From assembly GCA_041396705.1 (NCBI GenBank), contig JAWKYB010000021.1:1-64000 (forward strand): a stretch of 64,000 nt of DNA. Reading direction: 5' to 3'. The notes under the pieces were generated by a model. That model did not search any database and had not been told where the DNA came from. It was given only the letters and a program-made list of their open reading frames with translations. This document shows positions 1-6,699 of this stretch, in pieces; within the stretch, counting starts at the first letter, position 1, and each line of letters opens with the position of its first letter. The position numbers and the translations under genes are program-made. This DNA comes from Alphaproteobacteria bacterium (GTDB lineage Bacteria > Pseudomonadota > Alphaproteobacteria > CALKHQ01).

Positions 1-651
1 CACGCGGCGGCGGGTGATCCCGGCCAGGAATGTCCCGTTGGCGACCGGCGTGTGCACTTCGCCGTCCTTGCCGAACATCAGGTTGGCCATTGCGAACTCG
101 GCCACATTGCCGATCCCGTCGGTGATCACGCCGGCGTCGTAGCCGCGCGCCTTCGCCGCCCGCATCGCCAGGCCCAGGTTGGGATAGTGGCAGGCGGCCT
201 TCGCCTTGGTCGGGGCCGCCGCGGGCACCGGGCGCTCGAACGGCACCATGCAGGCGCTGAAGCCGGTCGGCTGCGGCAGCGGCGACACCGACAGCACCAG
301 GGCGAAACGCGTGCTGTCCGGGTCCGGCGCGATGAAGCCGTTCTCGGCCCAGAACATCGGCCGGACATAGAGCTGCGCACCGGCGGCAAAGCGCTTGGCG
401 CCGTCGGCCACCAGCCCCAGCATCGCATCGACGCCCACCGTCGGCTCCAGGCCCAGCGTGCGGGCGCTGTCGACCGCCCGCTGGCAGTGAAGGGCCATGT
501 CCGGGGCCATCCCGTCGAAATGACGCGCGCCGTCGAACACGACCGAGCCCAGCCAGGCCGCGTGGGTCGAGGCCGTCATCAGCGGAACCGCGCCCGCGTG
601 CCAGCCACCGTCGAGGAATGTCCAGCGATCCGACGAATCGTGCCCCTTCAT
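1..651 (-). CDS. Branched-chain amino acid aminotransferase-like protein, partial (N-terminal 217 codons)
   Basis: A PLP-dependent class IV aminotransferase that runs off the left edge, so the C-terminus is missing. The 217 residues visible contain the N-terminal fold, the conserved YVRPMFW stretch near residue 95, and the segment TKAKAACHYPNL, where Lys151 aligns with the PLP lysine of IlvE (KAGGNY in E. coli). The following region (GYDAGVITDG, then NVAEFAMANL) matches the usual order of the family. By family it would transfer an amino group between branched-chain amino acids and 2-oxoglutarate in the cytoplasm. The ACHY replacement after the lysine puts it in a divergent IlvE subgroup, so D-amino acid transaminase or another class IV member is possible. 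Start is ATG at 651. Confidence 0.85.
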   Translation of the reverse strand, partial: MKGHDSSDRWTFLDGGWHAGAVPLMTASTHAAWLGSVVFDGARHFDGMAPDMALHCQRAVDSARTLGLEPTVGVDAMLGLVADGAKRFAAGAQLYVRPMFWAENGFIAPDPDSTRFALVLSVSPLPQPTGFSACMVPFERPVPAAAPTKAKAACHYPNLGLAMRAAKARGYDAGVITDGIGNVAEFAMANLMFGKDGEVHTPVANGTFLAGITRRRV

Positions 652-819
652 CGTCACCTTCCGTCCACCAGCCGCAGGATTGACCGCCTTGGCGCGGTGT
701 CGTTATCACGTGGCCGTCTGGACGACGCAAGGACGCAATTGTCCGCATTGTCCCGGCGACGCCGCACTGCCATGCTGGCCGTCAGGCGCCACCGGCAAAC
801 ACCCGAAGGAGGACCCCCA

Positions 820-1581
820 ATGGACAGTGACGGTGCGGCCGGCGGCGTCGGCGAGGTGGTCTGCTCGCTGTTCTCGGGTGCGGCCTGTGCCACCGCGCCG
901 ACTGTCGCCGACGCGCAGGCCTGCGCGGCCGTCGACTTTGCCGAGGTCTACCAGCTGCGCAGCCGCGAGGCCGCCGACATGGTGCGGCTGGAGGTGGCGC
1001 TGGCCGTTCTCGAACAGCGCATGCAGTCGCCCGATCTGTGCAGCATCGCTGCGGAACTGGCCGCCGACGGCACCGTTACGCTGCACGTGGTCCGCCTCGG
1101 CGAGCCGGGCCTGCCGGCCACGCTGCTCGACCCCGGAGTCGTCGCGTTCTACGAGGTCGACGACACCCGCTCGACCACCGATATCGCGCCCGGCATCGCC
1201 GTGCTGCCCGACCGGCGCGGCGAACCGATCGTCGTCAAATGGGAGTCGCTGCTGCCGGCGGAGCCCATCGACGAGGCGATGGCCGAGCAACTCAATGGCG
1301 GCTGGACGATCCAGCTGGTGCTGACCTGGGACGCCGCCGAGGCCTTCACCGCGGCGACCACCCGCCTGATCGGCCAGCGCCTGGCTCTGGTGGTCGACGG
1401 CGTGGTGATGATGGCACCGACGATCATGGAACCGATCCCTGGCCGGTCCCTGCGCATCAGCGGCAATTTCGACGCGGCGGAAGCCCAGGCCCTGGCGGCC
1501 AAGCTGAACGGTGGCCAGCTGCCCGACGGCGTGGTCCTCGAACTGCTCGGCCAGGACTTCGAAGCCCTGCCGGATCGCTGA
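820..1581 (+). CDS. Stand-alone SecD P1-head-like domain protein, function unknown
   Basis: A 253-residue protein with ATG at 820 preceded by a strong AAGGAGGA ribosome site at 806-813. The second half (about residues 155-245) has the pattern of the SecD/SecDF periplasmic head: a WTIQLVLTWD strand, a helix ending TTRLIGQ, a LALVVDGVVMMAP strand, and EPIPGRSLRISG followed by an EAQALAAKL helix and GQLP. In SecD this domain helps draw preproteins across the membrane. Here there are no SecD membrane segments and no secD/secF neighbour. The N-terminus is only weakly hydrophobic, so export is uncertain. It is probably an independent use of the fold. It sits directly upstream of a ROK kinase on the same strand. 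Confidence 0.75.
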   Translation: MDSDGAAGGVGEVVCSLFSGAACATAPTVADAQACAAVDFAEVYQLRSREAADMVRLEVALAVLEQRMQSPDLCSIAAELAADGTVTLHVVRLGEPGLPATLLDPGVVAFYEVDDTRSTTDIAPGIAVLPDRRGEPIVVKWESLLPAEPIDEAMAEQLNGGWTIQLVLTWDAAEAFTAATTRLIGQRLALVVDGVVMMAPTIMEPIPGRSLRISGNFDAAEAQALAAKLNGGQLPDGVVLELLGQDFEALPDR

Positions 1582-1605
1582 GGGAAGCCACGCCTTGCCC
1601 GCATC

Positions 1606-2523
1606 GTGTCGATGAACGCCGAGCCGTCCGGCGGCCCCCGCATCGGGATCGACGTCGGCGGCACCAAGATCGCCGGCGTGCTGTTTCGCGGCGACGGCAC
1701 GGTCCTGGCCGAGGACCGGGTCGACACGCCGCGCAGCTTCGACGGCGTCGTCGCCGCCCTCGCCACCATGGTCGAAGCCTTCGCGCCGGCGGCCGGCGGC
1801 GAGCCGCCGGGCCGCGTCGGCATCTGCATGCCCGGCCAGATCGCCCGCGACGGTGCCGTGCTGGCCTGCGTGAACCTGCCGTGGCTGGTCGGCATGCCGG
1901 TGGCCGGCGCACTGGCGCAGCGGGTCGGCAAACCGGTGGTGCTGGCCAACGATGCCAACTGCTTTGCCCTGTCCGAGGCCATCGACGGAGCCGGCCGCGG
2001 CGCCGCGATGGTGTTCGGCCTGACGCTCGGCACCGGCGTCGGCGGCGGACTGGTGGCCGACGGCCGCATCGTCGTCGGTGCCAATGCGCTGGCCGGCGAA
2101 TGGGGCCACATGCGCTTTCCGTTCGAGCCGGCCGTCGACCCGGCGCCGTCGACCTGCGGTTGCGGGCGCCAGGGCTGCAACGAAACCGTGCTGCGGGCGC
2201 GGGCGCTGGTCGACGACTACCGCCGCCTCGGCGGCGCGGCCGAAACGGCGGAGCAGGTCGCGGCGCGCATCGGCTCTGACCCGCGGGCGCACGACGCGCT
2301 GGCGCGCTATTGCGACCGGCTGGCCCGCGCCCTGGTCGACGTCGTCCACCTGCTCGACCCGGACGTGCTGGTGGTCGGCGGCGGTCTGTCCAAGGTGTCG
2401 GCGCTGTTCGCGATGATGCCGGCGCTGCTCGCCCGCTACGCGGTCGGCGACATCGGTCGCACGCGCTTGGTCCCCGCCTGTTTCGGCGCGGAAAGTGGGG
2501 TGCGCGGCGCCGCGCGGCTGTAG
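1606..2523 (+). CDS. ROK-family sugar kinase (glucokinase/fructokinase/N-acetylhexosamine kinase type)
   Basis: A 305-residue ROK protein that phosphorylates a hexose with ATP in the cytoplasm. The N-terminal phosphate-binding motif is DVGGTK (residues 16-21), followed by the sugar-binding and catalytic segment ANDANCFALSE near residue 120 and the glycine-rich LGTGVGGGLV near 145. GEWGHM and the zinc site CGCGRQGC lie around residues 165-190. No N-terminal DNA-binding domain is present, so it is a kinase and not a NagC-type repressor. The sugar cannot be told from sequence. The start is GTG 1606 or, six bases later, ATG 1612; neither has a clear ribosome site. A second, unrelated glucokinase family member lies at 42-43 kb. 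Confidence 0.9.
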   Translation: MSMNAEPSGGPRIGIDVGGTKIAGVLFRGDGTVLAEDRVDTPRSFDGVVAALATMVEAFAPAAGGEPPGRVGICMPGQIARDGAVLACVNLPWLVGMPVAGALAQRVGKPVVLANDANCFALSEAIDGAGRGAAMVFGLTLGTGVGGGLVADGRIVVGANALAGEWGHMRFPFEPAVDPAPSTCGCGRQGCNETVLRARALVDDYRRLGGAAETAEQVAARIGSDPRAHDALARYCDRLARALVDVVHLLDPDVLVVGGGLSKVSALFAMMPALLARYAVGDIGRTRLVPACFGAESGVRGAARL

Positions 2524-2606
2524 CCGGCGCCTCGAACCTGTCGTTAACCATCGCCGGCTATCATCCGCGGGTTGCCCGCCCTGCGCGGACCCGGCGAGGT
2601 GCCGAG

Positions 2607-3005
2607 ATGAACCCAGTCGCGACCCAGCCAATCGACGATGCCGCCGCCAGCGGACGCGACCGGCGTCGCGAACTGCGCGAGCAGCCGCGCAACGCCCATG
2701 CCGAGTTCGACGGCCGGACCTACCGGATCGCGGACTGGAGCTCGTCCGGCGTCGGCCTGGCCGACTATGAGGGCCGGGCGCGCGCCGGCGACAGGCTGCA
2801 GGCCCGCATCGTGATCCGCTCTGCCGGCGGCGGGCTCGAATTCGGCTGCACGCTCCTGGTTGTCCGTCACCATGCCGGATCCGGCGAGCTGGCCGCGGTC
2901 TTCGTCGCGGTTTCGCGGCAGGACCGCATTCGTATCGCCGAGCATTTCGACGCCCTGGAGAATGCCCTGTCGCCGCGCGTGGCGATCCATCCCGGCGCGC
3001 TGTGA
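2607..3005 (+). CDS. PilZ-domain protein, putative cyclic-di-GMP receptor
   Basis: A 132-residue soluble protein made almost entirely of one PilZ-like domain. It has the arginine-rich RDRRRELREQPR motif at about residues 16-27 and the D-W-S-S-S-G-V-G-L motif near residue 50, which correspond to the RxxxR and DxSxxG c-di-GMP-binding elements of the family. Strands of a small beta barrel follow, then an acidic helix (AEHFDALENAL). It has no partner domain, so its output is presumably protein-protein contact, for example with motility or polysaccharide machinery. ATG at 2607 follows GAGGTGCCGAG. It may be cotranscribed with the kinase 83 bp upstream, but nothing ties their functions together. 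Confidence 0.8.
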   Translation: MNPVATQPIDDAAASGRDRRRELREQPRNAHAEFDGRTYRIADWSSSGVGLADYEGRARAGDRLQARIVIRSAGGGLEFGCTLLVVRHHAGSGELAAVFVAVSRQDRIRIAEHFDALENALSPRVAIHPGAL

Positions 3006-3284
3006 GCCACCGGGTGCGCGCCCGGCCGGCACCGCGCGCGGCAAGCGACGTTCAAGTGGATGTCCGCATTTTACTCGCGCACTGCGTGGCCGATTCTTTT
3101 CCGATACGTTAACGCTGTCGTCGACTATTTTAGGCGCTTTCAGCGTTTCTTAAACAACCTCGGCCACGCTGAAGGTGAAGGCCGGGCAAACGCTGGCCGA
3201 ACCGGAGAGGAACAGCGCGGATCTGGCAACGACACGGACGCGGCGGTCCGAGTGGCGGATCGCGCGGCCGCGGGAGATTGGACC

Positions 3285-3626
3285 ATGACCGCTGATACCA
3301 AGCCGTCCCGGCACGCTGCCGCCCCCTTCTCCACCGCCTGCATGGCCGTCGCCGCGCTGGCCGGCTGCGTCGCAATGAGCGCCGCCGCCCGGGCCGAGAT
3401 GCTGTGCGGCGAGCGCGAGCACATCGTCGACGAGCTGAAGAAGACCTGGCAGGAGGACCGCACCGCGATCGGCCTGTCGAACAACGGCGGCGTGCTCGAG
3501 GTGTTCAGCTCGGAGCAGGGCACCTGGACCCTGCTGCTGACGATGCCTGAGGGCCAGACCTGCATGATCGGCGCCGGCGAGCATTGGGAGCAGACCCAGG
3601 TCGCGCTGCTCGGCGAGCCGATCTGA
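3285..3626 (+). CDS. Small exported protein of unknown function
   Basis: A 113-residue protein with a long hydrophobic N-terminus ending SAAARAEM, which looks like a signal peptidase I site. An LAGC stretch at residues 25-28 could alternatively act as a lipobox. The mature part begins with CGEREHIVDELKKTW, continues with AIGLSNNGGVLEVFSS and GTWTLLLTMP, and has a second cysteine in TCMIGAGEHWEQ, so one periplasmic disulfide is possible. I recall this pattern from uncharacterised alphaproteobacterial exported proteins and assign no function. The start is ATG 3285 after CGGGAG; a later in-frame ATG at 3342 would give a shorter signal sequence. The 279-bp gap upstream is unusually AT-rich around 3065-3155 and probably holds the promoter. 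Confidence 0.8.
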   Translation: MTADTKPSRHAAAPFSTACMAVAALAGCVAMSAAARAEMLCGEREHIVDELKKTWQEDRTAIGLSNNGGVLEVFSSEQGTWTLLLTMPEGQTCMIGAGEHWEQTQVALLGEPI

Positions 3627-3686
3627 GCCGTCGCGCGCACCCCGTCGCACGGGATGCGCGCCGCAGCATCGGACCCAGGCGGGATT

Positions 3687-3713
3687 TTGCCCCGCGCAGG
3701 CGCGGTGCTATAT
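3687..3713 (+). promoter_or_regulatory. Possible promoter of hslO giving a leaderless or near-leaderless mRNA
   Basis: TTGCCC at 3687-3692 and CTATAT at 3708-3713 are 15 bp apart, and the spacer holds the hairpin CCGCGC-AG-GCGCGG. The -10-like box lies only 8 bp before the ATG at 3722, so transcription would begin at or next to the start codon. The CTATAT box is typical of alphaproteobacterial promoters. Whether this is sigma-70 or a heat-shock promoter cannot be decided by eye. Confidence 0.35.
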
Positions 3714-3721
3714 CCTAGCCC

Positions 3722-4633
3722 ATGAGCACCGACGATCTCGTCCAGCCGTTTCAGATCGACGCGAACGCGTTGCGCGGACGGCTGGTCCGTCTCGGGCCCG
3801 TGGTCGACGAGATCCTGGCCCGACACGCCTATCCCGGCCCGGTCGCCGTCCTGCTGGGCGAGACTCTGGCGCTGTGCGCGGCCCTGGCCGCGACGTTGAA
3901 ATACGACGGCGTCTTCTCGATCCAGGCCAAGGGCGACGGCCCGGTGTCGCTGCTGGTCGCCGACGTCAGCACAAGCGGCGACATCCGCGGCTACGCCCGC
4001 TACGAACCCGAACGGCTTTCCGGCATCGACACGACCGACCGAAGCTCGCCCGCGCCGGTCGCCGCCCTGCTCGGCGACGGCTATCTCGCCTTCACGGTCG
4101 ACCAGGGCAGCAACACCGAGCTCTACCAGGGCATCGTTGCGCTGGAAGGCGATACGCTGGCCGAATGCGTGCACCACTATTTCCGCCAGTCCGAGCAGTT
4201 GCCGACGCAGGTGCTGGTCGCCGCCGACCGCGGTGCGTCGGGCGGCTGGCGCGCCGGCGCCATGCTGGTGCAGAAGCTGCCGCCGGAAGGCGGCTTCCCC
4301 ATTTCCGCCGAAATCGCCGACGAGGATTGGGACCGGGCGACGGCGCTGATGCACACCTGCAGCAACGCCGAGATGCTCGACCCGCACCTGTCGCCGCACA
4401 CCCTGCTCTACCGGCTGTTCCACGAGGACGGGGTGCGGGTCTACGACACCCGGCCGTTGAAGGCGGGCTGCCGGTGCTCGCGCGACCGGATCGTCGACGT
4501 GCTGCGCGGCATCGGCGCCGAGGAACTCGAGGACCTGGAACAGGAAGGCCATGTCGAGGTTGTCTGCGAATTCTGCAACAGGAAGTATGTCTTCGGCCGG
4601 GATGACCTCGACCGCATCCACACCACCCACTGA
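3722..4633 (+). CDS. hslO: Redox-regulated molecular chaperone Hsp33
   Basis: Hsp33 is a cytoplasmic holdase switched on by oxidative unfolding: zinc loss and disulfide formation expose its binding surface. The 303-residue length is normal. The C-terminal redox switch is intact, with Cys250-x-Cys252 (GCRCSRDR) and Cys282-x2-Cys285 (CEFC), the four zinc ligands. The N-terminal half carries the conserved LLGETLALCAALAATLKYDG helix region and the central GSNTELYQGIV segment. ATG 3722 lies very close to a -10-like box. The next gene, a Tat lipoprotein, overlaps its 3' end. Identification is secure. Confidence 0.97.
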   Translation: MSTDDLVQPFQIDANALRGRLVRLGPVVDEILARHAYPGPVAVLLGETLALCAALAATLKYDGVFSIQAKGDGPVSLLVADVSTSGDIRGYARYEPERLSGIDTTDRSSPAPVAALLGDGYLAFTVDQGSNTELYQGIVALEGDTLAECVHHYFRQSEQLPTQVLVAADRGASGGWRAGAMLVQKLPPEGGFPISAEIADEDWDRATALMHTCSNAEMLDPHLSPHTLLYRLFHEDGVRVYDTRPLKAGCRCSRDRIVDVLRGIGAEELEDLEQEGHVEVVCEFCNRKYVFGRDDLDRIHTTH

Positions 4634-5240
4634 CGCGGTGGCCCTTCGGCTGAGCCGGCGCGGCTTTGTGCGCCTCGGCGCAGGGGCCGCGGCGGTCACG
4701 CTCGCCGCGTGCCGCACGCCGGCGCCGCGCAGCGGCGTGCCGGACCTCACCTTCGTCCACCTGGCGCCGATCCCGGTACAGGTGGCGCGGCGCGAGTTCG
4801 TCGACCTCTACGTGCCGCCGGCCGGGATGCCGACGATCGAGTCGCGCGCGCCGATCGCGCCGTCGGAAGCGGTGCGCCGCTGGGCGGAGCAGCGCATCCG
4901 GCCGGCCGGCGCCAACGGCGCGGCCGTGGTGACGGTGCACGACGCCATGCTGGCCGAGATCCCGCTGGCACGGACCACCGGCGTCACCGGCGCGCTGACC
5001 GTCGACCAGTCCGAGGAATATCGCATCCGCATCGACGTCGAGATCGTCGCCAGCGGCCTGCCCAACACCACCCAGGTCGGCGCCCGCGCCTTCGCCGAGC
5101 GCAGCCGGACGGTGCGCGAGGACGTTACCCTGCAACAGCGCGAGGAGGTCCAGTACCGCCTGGTCGAAGAGGCCATGATCGCGCTGAATGCCGAACTGGA
5201 ACGTCAGATCCTGGCCAATTTCGGCCCCTATCTGGGATAG
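4602..5240 (+). CDS. Predicted Tat-exported lipoprotein of unknown function
   Basis: The N-terminus has a twin-arginine motif (L-S-R-R-G-F-V-R-L), a hydrophobic stretch GAGAAAVTLAAC and a lipobox-like cysteine, so it is predicted to be exported folded and lipidated. The mature protein of about 180 residues has no domain I recognise. It contains PIPVQVARREFVDLYVPP, AVRRWAEQRI, AVVTVHDAML and YRIRIDVEIVAS, and ends in a charged helix. This suggests a small alpha/beta periplasmic protein. The start is uncertain: ATG 4602 overlaps hslO by 32 bp, while GTG 4638, five bases after the hslO stop, would give a standard 24-residue signal sequence. It appears translationally linked to hslO. Confidence 0.75.
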   Translation: MTSTASTPPTDAVALRLSRRGFVRLGAGAAAVTLAACRTPAPRSGVPDLTFVHLAPIPVQVARREFVDLYVPPAGMPTIESRAPIAPSEAVRRWAEQRIRPAGANGAAVVTVHDAMLAEIPLARTTGVTGALTVDQSEEYRIRIDVEIVASGLPNTTQVGARAFAERSRTVREDVTLQQREEVQYRLVEEAMIALNAELERQILANFGPYLG

Positions 5241-5241
5241 C

Positions 5242-5275
5242 CGACCCCTCGCCCGCCCGCGCGGAAGAGGGGTCG
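5242..5275. terminator. Hairpin without U-tract between convergent genes
   Basis: CGACCCCTC (5242-5250) and GAGGGGTCG (5267-5275) form a perfect 9-bp stem with a 16-base loop between the stop codons of the lipoprotein gene and the convergent AraC/methyltransferase gene. No T-run follows on either strand. It resembles the U-less hairpins at other convergent pairs in this window and may end or protect both transcripts. Confidence 0.45.
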
Positions 5276-5279
5276 CACG

Positions 5280-6230
5280 TCAGCCTGCCGTGTCCTCGCC
5301 GTCGGCGGCGATGGCGGCGCCTTCGATCGCCAGCATCGCGCGCTTGCGGTAGAGGCACCATCGATAGCCCGCCAACGCCCCGGTCTGCCGCAGCACGCGA
5401 TGGCAGGGGATCAGCCAGGACACCGGATTTCGCGCCACCGCGCTGGCCACCGCCCGCACCGCGTCGGGCCGGTCGACGGCCCGCGCGATGTCGGTGTAGG
5501 TGACGACCGTGCCGGGCGGGATGTGCAGCAGCGCCTCCCAGACCTTCAACTGGAACGGCGTGCCGCGCAGCATCAGCCGCAGGTCGCCGGCGGCCTTGCC
5601 GAAGGCGCGGCTGGCATAGGGCGCGGTGAAGTCCGGGTCCTCGCGCGCCTCCGCATCCGGCCAATGGCTGGCGAGGTCGGCCAGCGTGTCGGCCGTGCCC
5701 AGGCCGCGCTCGAACCCCAGGCCGCAGACGCCATGGTCGCTGGCCACGATCAGGCAGCGGCCGAACGGGCTGTCATGCCAGCCGTAGCGCAGGCGCAGGC
5801 CGGCGCCGTTCGCCTTCCACTGCCCCGGCGTCATCGCCTCGTGGGCGACGAACAGATCGTGCAGCCGGCCCGGCCCGGACAAGCCGGCGTCATAGGCCGC
5901 GTCGAGCACGCTCTGGTTGCGGCGCAGCGCCTGCTTGGCGTGGCCCAGCGTCAGGTACTGGATGAACTTCTTCGGGCTGACGCCGACCGCCTCGGTGAAG
6001 CGGCGCTGGAAGTGGAACGGGCTCATGCCCACCACCGCCGCCACCGCCTCCAGGCTCGGCTGCTCGGCCCAGCGGTCGCTGAGCCAGGCGATCGCCTGCG
6101 CCATCCGCGGGTCGACCTCGGCGTCGGTTTCAGGCAGCGCCAGCGCCGCCGCACCCTCGACGAACTGCTCCGCCTCGCCCGGAATCGGGTCGGGCTGCAG
6201 CTCCATCCGCGGCTTGCTTGTGGTGTCCAT
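5280..6230 (-). CDS. AraC-type HTH / O6-methylguanine-DNA methyltransferase fusion (Ada-like, lacking the N-terminal zinc domain)
   Basis: A 316-residue fusion. Residues about 55-145 are an AraC-type DNA-binding domain (AQAIAWLSDRW, SLEAVAAVVGMSPFHFQRRF, GVSPKKFIQYLTLGHAKQAL). Residues about 160-310 are the alkyl-transfer domain with the active-site motif P-C-H-R-V (Cys276). It should remove O6-alkyl groups from guanine by suicidal transfer to the cysteine, and may regulate genes. The Ada N-terminal domain that senses methyl phosphotriesters through a four-Cys zinc site is absent, as in many alphaproteobacterial homologues, so the inducing signal is not obvious. ATG 6230 has GAGGATAG just upstream, inside the end of the DUF1127 gene, which strongly suggests translational coupling. 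Confidence 0.92.
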   Translation of the reverse strand: MDTTSKPRMELQPDPIPGEAEQFVEGAAALALPETDAEVDPRMAQAIAWLSDRWAEQPSLEAVAAVVGMSPFHFQRRFTEAVGVSPKKFIQYLTLGHAKQALRRNQSVLDAAYDAGLSGPGRLHDLFVAHEAMTPGQWKANGAGLRLRYGWHDSPFGRCLIVASDHGVCGLGFERGLGTADTLADLASHWPDAEAREDPDFTAPYASRAFGKAAGDLRLMLRGTPFQLKVWEALLHIPPGTVVTYTDIARAVDRPDAVRAVASAVARNPVSWLIPCHRVLRQTGALAGYRWCLYRKRAMLAIEGAAIAADGEDTAG

Positions 6231-6231
6231 C

Positions 6232-6462
6232 CTATCCTCGCCAGAACGGTTTGCGTGACTCGACAAAGACATCGGCGTGGGTCAGCCCGATGTCTTTCAG
6301 CATGCGGTCGTCCAGGGATTCCAGGTGTCGTCGTGCGCGCTGGCGCGTCACGATTGTATCGATTGCCATGACCATGGCGCGCACGGCATTGACCACCATG
6401 GCGACACCGCGCCCGGCGGGCGCTGCGGCGAGGCGATGATGAATCTGCTGTGTGCTCGACAT
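6232..6462 (-). CDS. DUF1127 (YjiS-like) small protein
   Basis: A 76-residue protein whose second half carries the DUF1127 signature: an arginine-rich helix (TRQRARRHLESL) followed by D-D-R-M-L-K-D-I-G-L and a variable tail. Small DUF1127 proteins are common in alphaproteobacteria; some have been linked to RNA binding, phosphate or carbon metabolism and stress sRNAs. ATG 6462 is preceded by GAGAAGGA. An open frame extends much further upstream, but the ribosome site and the family length support this short form. Its stop codon is one base from the start of the methyltransferase fusion, so the two form a coupled operon, divergent from the MocR gene. Confidence 0.85.
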   Translation of the reverse strand: MSSTQQIHHRLAAAPAGRGVAMVVNAVRAMVMAIDTIVTRQRARRHLESLDDRMLKDIGLTHADVFVESRKPFWRG

Positions 6463-6590
6463 GGTCCTTCTCCCGACAAAGCGTCGATGGTGGTTGCCTA
6501 CCGGCAATTCCGCGCGATGCCCACCCGGTTCTTGCGGCCGATGCGAAAAGCCGGGCGACGCGAAGGTCGGACCGGCTGTCGCACGTCCTG

Positions 6591-6699
6591 ATAGTGACAA
6601 TCGACACAATTGCATCGATTGGCCCGCGAGTGGATCGGCACAATCGACTATTGTGTTGCGCCCTGCGCGAGTCAAAGTCTATATTGTGACCATGACAAT
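6591..6699 (+). promoter_or_regulatory. Operator/promoter region of the MocR gene: six ACAAT/ATTGT half-sites
   Basis: ACAAT occurs at 6597-6601, 6606-6610, 6640-6644 and 6695-6699, and its complement ATTGT at 6650-6654 and 6683-6687. Two pairs form inverted repeats: CACAAT-N5-ATTGTG (6639-6655) and ATTGT-N7-ACAAT (6683-6699), the latter spanning the start codon. A promoter fits between them: TTGCGC (6656-6661), 18-bp spacer, TATATT (6680-6685). The first base of the mRNA would be near the ATG at 6692. This looks like an autoregulatory array for the adjacent MocR protein, possibly also serving the divergent DUF1127 operon. Confidence 0.6.

Noticed and set aside
2524..2606. Regulatory RNA between the ROK and PilZ genes
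   Set aside because: Only 83 bp with no stable or conserved-looking stem.
706..2631. A 641-codon minus-strand frame opposite the SecD-like and ROK genes
   Set aside because: The plus strand carries a complete ROK kinase with all motifs and a SecD-like domain; the minus frame has none.
6353..6368. Further ATTGT sites inside the DUF1127 gene as part of the MocR operator
   Set aside because: They lie in coding sequence, are not arranged as inverted repeats and are more than 200 bp from the array, so chance is the simpler explanation.
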